In this document: one piece after another, positions 5,758-9,134 of the stretch | Numbering within the stretch: the stretch's first letter is position 1 | How the letters are laid out: each line of letters opens with the position of its first letter | NCBI GenBank assembly: GCA_023382535.1 | Contig: JAHDWA010000160.1 | Coordinates: 1 to 9,134, forward strand | Direction of reading: 5' to 3' | Length of the DNA: 9,134 bases | Source: Anaerolineae bacterium | GTDB taxonomy: Bacteria > Chloroflexota > Anaerolineae > 4572-78 > J111 | The notes under the pieces: generated by a model | The model's input: the letters and a program-made list of their open reading frames with translations, nothing else | Told to the model about the DNA's origin: nothing | The model's database searches: none | Translations under genes and position numbers: made by a program

Positions 5758-6756
5758 TTAGATATTGACCTCGCGCAGAAAGGCGGCGCTTTCTTCTGGA
5801 AGGGAGGGGTTAATGAACATGCCGCTGCCTAACTCAAAACCGGCCGTCCGGCTGAGACGCGGGATGATCGTTATATACCAGTGCAGGTAATCATTGCTGA
5901 TTTCTTTAACCGGGGCGGTGCGAATAACCAGGTTATAGTTGGGATCACGCAGGCCCAGGAAAAGCCGGCGTAACATGTTGTGTAAAATGTGAGCCAAGTC
6001 GGCCAGGGCATCTTTTTGAGCGTATAGAAAGCTGACACTGTGTTGGCGGGGCACAATCCAAATGTGGAAAGGGGAGGAGGCGGCATACAAAACAAAGGCG
6101 ACAAAATGCTCATTCGTCTCGACGATGCGGATTCCTTTTTGTAGTTCATCGTGCATCATCACGCAGTAAACACACTCGCCGTTATCATCAAAATAACGGC
6201 GAGCTTCCTCGATGCGATGGCGAATAGTGTTCGGCACAACCGGCAGGGCAATAATCTGGCTGTGTGGATGTTTTAAGGTGGCTCCGGCTCGCACCCCGTG
6301 GTTCTTAAAGTAGATGATTTGCTCCATGCGCGGGTCGCGGGTAATCGCCCAGCCCCGATTATAAAATGTTTGCAGCACAACCAGGATCTCGGCCGGCGTC
6401 ATCAATGCCAGGGTTGTATTATGGCGCGGGTGTTCCACAACAATCTCGTGGTAGCCCAGGCCAAAGATGCAGCGGTGAACGCCGTCGAAGGTGCGGGTCA
6501 ATTCCCCTTCTTTGGAAAGCGCCGGAAATTTGTTGTCCACCACCCTGGTCTGCCACGGACCCGTTTCAGGCAGGCGTTCAATTTCCAGGTCAAGTTCTTC
6601 GCCGCCGGGACAGAAGGGGCAGGTGGAATCGTAAAAGGGTTGGGTATCGGTCGTCAAATGCCGTTCAGGTTCAATATAATCATGCGGCCGCTTGGCCCGC
6701 TCGTTGGCAATAATAACCCAATCTCTCGTTGCCAGATTCTGTCTAAGCTCAGGCAT
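5758..6756 (-). CDS. galT: galactose-1-phosphate uridylyltransferase
   Basis: This is a 332-residue cytosolic enzyme of the GalT/HIT superfamily. It transfers UMP between UDP-glucose and galactose-1-phosphate in the Leloir pathway by a uridylyl-histidine intermediate. Visible: CPFC (46-49), H112 in EHPRHNTTL, and HPHSQ (163-167). These match the E. coli zinc ligands (two Cys, two His) and the catalytic second His of HPH (H165). The C-terminus FELGSGMFINPSLPEESAAF is typical. A second CVYC pair (195-198) may be an additional metal or structural site. The ATG at 6756 is chosen over the in-frame TTG at 6768 because GAGGAA overlaps that TTG and sits at the right distance from the ATG. No galK or galE is adjacent, so other hexose-1-phosphates remain possible. 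It is 62 bp downstream of the Nudix gene on the same strand. Confidence 0.9.
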   Translation of the reverse strand: MPELRQNLATRDWVIIANERAKRPHDYIEPERHLTTDTQPFYDSTCPFCPGGEELDLEIERLPETGPWQTRVVDNKFPALSKEGELTRTFDGVHRCIFGLGYHEIVVEHPRHNTTLALMTPAEILVVLQTFYNRGWAITRDPRMEQIIYFKNHGVRAGATLKHPHSQIIALPVVPNTIRHRIEEARRYFDDNGECVYCVMMHDELQKGIRIVETNEHFVAFVLYAASSPFHIWIVPRQHSVSFLYAQKDALADLAHILHNMLRRLFLGLRDPNYNLVIRTAPVKEISNDYLHWYITIIPRLSRTAGFELGSGMFINPSLPEESAAFLREVNI

Positions 6757-6760
6757 TGGT

Positions 6761-6766
6761 TTCCTC
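6761..6766 (-). promoter_or_regulatory. ribosome binding site that fixes the galT start
   Basis: GAGGAA on the minus strand lies 4 bases before the ATG at 6756-6754. It overlaps the alternative TTG codon at 6768-6766, which therefore is unlikely to be used. Confidence 0.6.
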
Positions 6767-6781
6767 AAACTGCAACTTGAC

Positions 6782-6810
6782 CCGGCTTGATTACTTAGCC
6801 GGTTAGCCGG
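6782..6810 (-). other. intergenic CCGGCT/AGCCGG hairpin between Nudix gene and galT
   Basis: CCGGCT at 6782-6787 can pair with AGCCGG at 6797-6802 (9-nt loop) or with the second copy at 6805-6810. No T-run follows on either strand, so it is at best a weak terminator or an mRNA-processing/stability element between two co-directional genes. Confidence 0.3.
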
Positions 6811-6818
6811 CCCAATCT

Positions 6819-7523
6819 CTATGCTGCCAGGACGGTGGTGCGGTTATCCGGCAAGGGAGCAGCCCGGCTGCGCTGTAACGACGTCAAAAACTCACTCAGA
6901 ATCATCGCCGTTGCACCCCAAACCCGATGGCCAAAAACATCAAAAAAGGGCACACGACGTTCGCCATAGTTAGGAAAGTGCCAGATTTCCTCTTTGTGGT
7001 TGGCCGGGTTTAACAGCAGGCTGAGCGGCGCTTCGATTAACTCGGCGACTTCTTTGGCGTCAGGGTGAAAAGCAGGCCGGGCAGCGCAGTAGCCAATAAA
7101 CGGATAAATGTAAAAGTTGCTCGGCGGCGTGTATAAAGGTGACAACTGGCCGATCACTTCAATCGTGGTTGGGGCCAGACCAATTTCTTCATATGTCTCC
7201 CGTAAGGCTGTCGTTTGCAGCGGCTCATCCCCTTCGCGCCGGCCGCCGGGCAGCGAAATCTGGCCGCTGTGCGCGCCGGGATATTCGGGCCGGCGAGTCA
7301 AAACGACATGCAGTTCCGGCCCGCCCCAGCCATTGCTGGTAGAGGGATAGAGTAACAACAAGACACTCGCCTCGCGATAATTATCCGGGATTTCCCACCG
7401 GTTGACTTGACCAACACGAGGTTGAGGCGCCATCTTGATCTGACCTTCAATGCCGGGCAATGGCGCGGCCAGCGCCCATCGCACATCCTCCATAACAGGC
7501 GAAGTTAGCTGTGATTGATTCAT
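6819..7523 (-). CDS. Nudix hydrolase, CoA-pyrophosphatase-like (NudL/YeaB branch)
   Basis: This is a 234-residue cytosolic pyrophosphohydrolase. The Nudix box is complete apart from a Thr at one aliphatic position: G94-x5-E100-x7-R108 E109-T-Y-E112 E113-I-G115-L. Directly before it, VVLTRRP...HSGQISLPGG (73-93) is the region that marks CoA-cleaving members, and WGATAMIL (202-209) is the matching C-terminal block. The family typically splits CoA to 3',5'-ADP and phosphopantetheine. Two positions of the CoA signature differ from the usual form: Pro79 replaces Ser/Ala, and Gly83 replaces Arg. CoA as substrate is therefore likely but not certain. The ATG at 7523 has GAGGGGG just upstream. A good promoter and a leader of about 110 nt lie before it, so it is probably the first gene of a Nudix-galT-anchored protein unit. 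Confidence 0.88.
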   Translation of the reverse strand: MNQSQLTSPVMEDVRWALAAPLPGIEGQIKMAPQPRVGQVNRWEIPDNYREASVLLLLYPSTSNGWGGPELHVVLTRRPEYPGAHSGQISLPGGRREGDEPLQTTALRETYEEIGLAPTTIEVIGQLSPLYTPPSNFYIYPFIGYCAARPAFHPDAKEVAELIEAPLSLLLNPANHKEEIWHFPNYGERRVPFFDVFGHRVWGATAMILSEFLTSLQRSRAAPLPDNRTTVLAA

Positions 7524-7565
7524 GATGCCCCCTCATTTCACAAGCTACTTACTGAAAAACCATAA

Positions 7566-7601
7566 ACTGCTCAGGCTAAAAGTGCCAGTCACCTGAGTAG
7601 T
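7566..7601 (-). promoter_or_regulatory. leader hairpin upstream of the Nudix gene
   Basis: Arms at 7566-7575 (ACTGCTCAGG on plus) and 7592-7601 (CCTGAGTAGT) are 10 bp with one mismatch and a 16-nt loop. On the minus strand it falls in the predicted 5' leader, followed by TTATGGTTTTTC. It could act as an attenuator-like or stability element. The mismatch in the minus-strand RNA is A-C, and the T-tract is interrupted, so this is tentative. Confidence 0.35.
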
Positions 7602-7638
7602 AAAAAAGCATAAACCGATTGGTTAAAATAGTGGGGAC

Positions 7639-7668
7639 ATTATAGCACAAATTTTGGGAAGCAGTTAA
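7639..7668 (-). promoter_or_regulatory. sigma70-type promoter for the Nudix-galT unit
   Basis: On the minus strand a perfect TATAAT -10 box (7644-7639) is preceded at an 18-bp spacing by TTAACT (7668-7663), which matches 4 of 6 bases of TTGACA. Transcription would begin near 7632, leaving a leader of roughly 110 nt before the ATG at 7523. This is the strongest promoter-like sequence I see in the window. Confidence 0.6.
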
Positions 7669-7672
7669 GAAC

Positions 7673-7742
7673 GACCACCGACCGCTGACCGCCCTGTAAC
7701 TTGCCGTTTCTTTTGACAGTGGTCTGCCGTCAGCGGTCATCA
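7673..7742. repeat. inverted pair of 7-bp repeat arrays (GACCGCY / GTCNGCN)
   Basis: Left array: GACCACC, GACCGCT, GACCGCC (7673-7693). Right array: GACAGTG, GTCTGCC, GTCAGCG, GTCATCA (7715-7742), which is the same motif inverted. GACCGCTGAC (7680-7689) and GTCAGCGGTC (7729-7738) form a perfect 10-bp inverted repeat with a 39-nt loop. The right array contains the TGA stop (7742-7740) of the PAP2 gene. No T-run follows the stem, so it is not an ordinary terminator. It lies just upstream of the Nudix promoter. Confidence 0.6.
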
Positions 7743-8318
7743 GGGGAGGAGGGAATAGAAAAGAGTTATCCCTTCCCAGGCAATGAGCAGCCCTAGCCCC
7801 AGGCCAATCACAATGTCACCCAGGTAGTGAACGCCAATAAGAACACGAGCAGCGGCAACGCTCAAGGCAAGCGCCCCCAAAACCAGGCCCAGGAACGGGT
7901 CGAAAAACATTACGCTCGCGGCCAGGGCAGTCAGACGGGCCGCATGGCCGGAAGGGAAGCTGTAAGCATCGTATTGAAAGGCGACAAACTCGCCGGGTGG
8001 TCGAGGGCGCTGGCGGCGTACTCCGAATTTGACCAAAGTAACCACCCCCATGACCGCCAAAACGATCAGCGCAATCAGCAAACTGGCCTGGCAGAGCTGA
8101 GGTTTACTCCCCAGCCAACCTAGGCTGTAGATCAGCCCCAATCCGCCAAAGACCAGCGGCCCGTCACCCAGGTGGGCCACCAGCCTTACCTGGCTCCGCC
8201 AGCTTGATTCGGGCGGTAGGTAAAGCTGCCGGCTTAGCCGGGCGTCAAGACCCAGCAGGCGATCTAAGGCGCTAGGAGTGGAGTTTAACCTTTTCCAGTT
8301 CTGCTTTGATGATGCCAT
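7740..8318 (-). CDS. PAP2-family membrane phosphatase
   Basis: This is a 192-residue integral membrane protein of the PAP2/acid phosphatase superfamily. All three signature motifs are present: K97-x6-R104-P105; PSGH at 122-125; and R158-x5-H164-x3-D168, with Ala in place of Ser before R158. Hydrophobic stretches at about 52-70, 78-96, 128-152 and 168-190 are membrane segments that place the catalytic residues on one face, usually extracytoplasmic. Family members remove phosphate from lipid phosphates such as phosphatidate or undecaprenyl pyrophosphate; the exact substrate is unknown. The ATG at 8318 lies inside the upstream nucleotidyltransferase gene (47-bp overlap). No alternative in-frame ATG or GTG occurs before the hydrophobic region and no good ribosome binding site is seen, so translational coupling is likely. 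Confidence 0.88.
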   Translation of the reverse strand: MASSKQNWKRLNSTPSALDRLLGLDARLSRQLYLPPESSWRSQVRLVAHLGDGPLVFGGLGLIYSLGWLGSKPQLCQASLLIALIVLAVMGVVTLVKFGVRRQRPRPPGEFVAFQYDAYSFPSGHAARLTALAASVMFFDPFLGLVLGALALSVAAARVLIGVHYLGDIVIGLGLGLLIAWEGITLFYSLLP

Positions 8319-9051
8319 ACTGATGTGGCTTATCCAAATCCATGCCTAATTCGGCAAAGCGAGTCACCACCACCCGCGCGTTCAAGTTCATCCGTTGGCG
8401 CGCCCGCTCGGCGGCCTCGTCTACTGTCATCAGGCGCAGTAAAAACCTGAGGATAAAGCCCAGGCCCAACATCTGCGCCTGGGCCAGGTAATTCTTGCGG
8501 GAGCCGGTCAGGGAGCGAAACAGTTCGACGTTGCCTTTGGCTGCGGCCATATCAATCAAAAAAACATCGCCGCCGGTGTAGCGACCTCCTCTAAAGGGCA
8601 CAAAGGTGCGCTTTGAGCCGGGAAAGCGTGCTTCCATCGTTTTTTCTTCGACGATGGCATAATAAATATCCGCCTCCTGTGAGCCGCACTCCTCGATGAA
8701 ACCGCACACAATTTCCGCCGTAATCAGAGGAATATCGGAGGAACAGAGCAGAATCTTTTTGGCCTGCGGATTAATTTCTCTGATCTTATCCACCCCGGCC
8801 AGAACGTTATCCAGTAGCCCCTCTCTAGCATCAATAAAGCAAAGTGAGGGATGGTTTAGACTGAGTTCATCCGGTTTGAGGCCGACGATGACAATATGAT
8901 CAATCAAGCCCGACCCCATCAGCGCCTCGACGATCCAGTTAATCATCGGCTGGCCGACCAACGGGATCAACGCCTTTTTAGCCACGCCGGTTTGAGCGTA
9001 GAGAGGATCATCGGGCGCGCTAATCCCCCCAGCCGTAATAATTGCCTCCAT
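8272..9051 (-). CDS. MobA-like nucleotidyltransferase (GT-A fold)
   Basis: This is a 259-residue cytosolic NTP transferase. The N-terminus MEAIITAGG (1-9) is the nucleotide-binding loop, with K25/K26 and PLVGQPMINW (30-39) after it. CSSDIPLI (103-110) carries the metal-binding Asp106, and GMDLDKPHQY (236-245) is the usual C-terminal D-x-D/P-x-Y region. The fold joins CTP or GTP to a small phosphorylated acceptor, as in MobA, IspD or sugar-phosphate nucleotidyltransferases; the acceptor cannot be told from sequence. The fused reading with a PAP2 phosphatase suggests activation of a head group or polyol phosphate for lipid or envelope synthesis, which is inference. The ATG at 9051 has AGGAAG shortly upstream. 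It is the first gene of the minus-strand run visible here. Confidence 0.82.
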   Translation of the reverse strand: MEAIITAGGISAPDDPLYAQTGVAKKALIPLVGQPMINWIVEALMGSGLIDHIVIVGLKPDELSLNHPSLCFIDAREGLLDNVLAGVDKIREINPQAKKILLCSSDIPLITAEIVCGFIEECGSQEADIYYAIVEEKTMEARFPGSKRTFVPFRGGRYTGGDVFLIDMAAAKGNVELFRSLTGSRKNYLAQAQMLGLGFILRFLLRLMTVDEAAERARQRMNLNARVVVTRFAELGMDLDKPHQYGIIKAELEKVKLHS

Positions 9052-9134
9052 GGTCTTCCTCTTTCAATTGAAGTAGCAGGTGTAGTTGATCGTAGAGTTA
9101 TACCTCGATTTGCTCTTTAAAAACTTACCCCTCC
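9052..9134 (-). promoter_or_regulatory. upstream region of the nucleotidyltransferase gene, weak promoter candidate
   Basis: On the minus strand this 83-bp stretch holds AGGAAG near the ATG, a TTCAATTGAA palindrome, and a TATAAC -10-like hexamer (9102-9097). No convincing -35 box is present at 16-18 bp. The window edge cuts what lies beyond. Confidence 0.25.

Noticed and set aside
6766..6768. TTG start for galT
   Set aside because: It overlaps the Shine-Dalgarno of the ATG at 6756, and MPELRQ is the usual GalT beginning.
6298..6780. Plus-strand open frame opposite galT
   Set aside because: It has no recognisable domain and lies wholly opposite a gene with an intact active site.

Overview
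This window reads as accessory-poor chromosomal DNA from an environmental bacterium. GC is moderately high. Gene content and protein style (FdrA-type protein, FmdB zinc ribbon, bacterial ComA homologue, proline-rich anchored protein, NTP-transferase/PAP2 pair) most resemble Chloroflexota, perhaps Anaerolineae. That placement is an impression from protein similarity, not a proof. There are no rRNA or tRNA genes, no transposase, no CRISPR array, and no gap above 300 bp without a gene; the largest gap is 216 bp.

Left half (1-4481), plus strand: the 3' part of an fdrA-like acyl-CoA-synthetase-fold gene; a 57-bp palindromic element; an FmdB-family zinc-ribbon gene; a GT4 glycosyltransferase resembling the MSMEG_0565 family; a phosphosulfolactate synthase (ComA) homologue; and an MBL-fold metallohydrolase. 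The last three are separated by only 22 and 18 bp and probably form one transcription unit. Its substrate chemistry is not obvious, because no other coenzyme M or nit1C-cluster genes are visible.

Right half (9051-4478), minus strand: a MobA-like nucleotidyltransferase overlapping a PAP2-family membrane phosphatase by 47 bp; a 216-bp intergenic region with a good sigma70-type promoter and a leader hairpin; a Nudix hydrolase of the CoA-pyrophosphatase-like branch; galT; and an N-terminally membrane-anchored protein of unknown function carrying two copies of a short motif. The two halves converge with stop codons that overlap in the four bases CTAA at 4478-4481.

I do not see a complete new multi-gene system. 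The most distinctive signal is structural. Three separate short arrays share a 7-bp period: G/A-rich units at 1438-1486, TCGAAAA units at about 1507-1552, and GACCGCY units with an inverted partner at 7673-7742. The first runs through the fmdB stop codon, the second supplies the first codons of the glycosyltransferase, and the third contains the stop codon of the PAP2 gene. They resemble the heptanucleotide short tandem repeats (STRR) known from filamentous cyanobacteria. Because 7 is not a multiple of 3, copy-number change would alter protein ends or reading frame. Other leads are the duplicated motif in the anchored protein and the isolated bacterial comA next to an MBL hydrolase.
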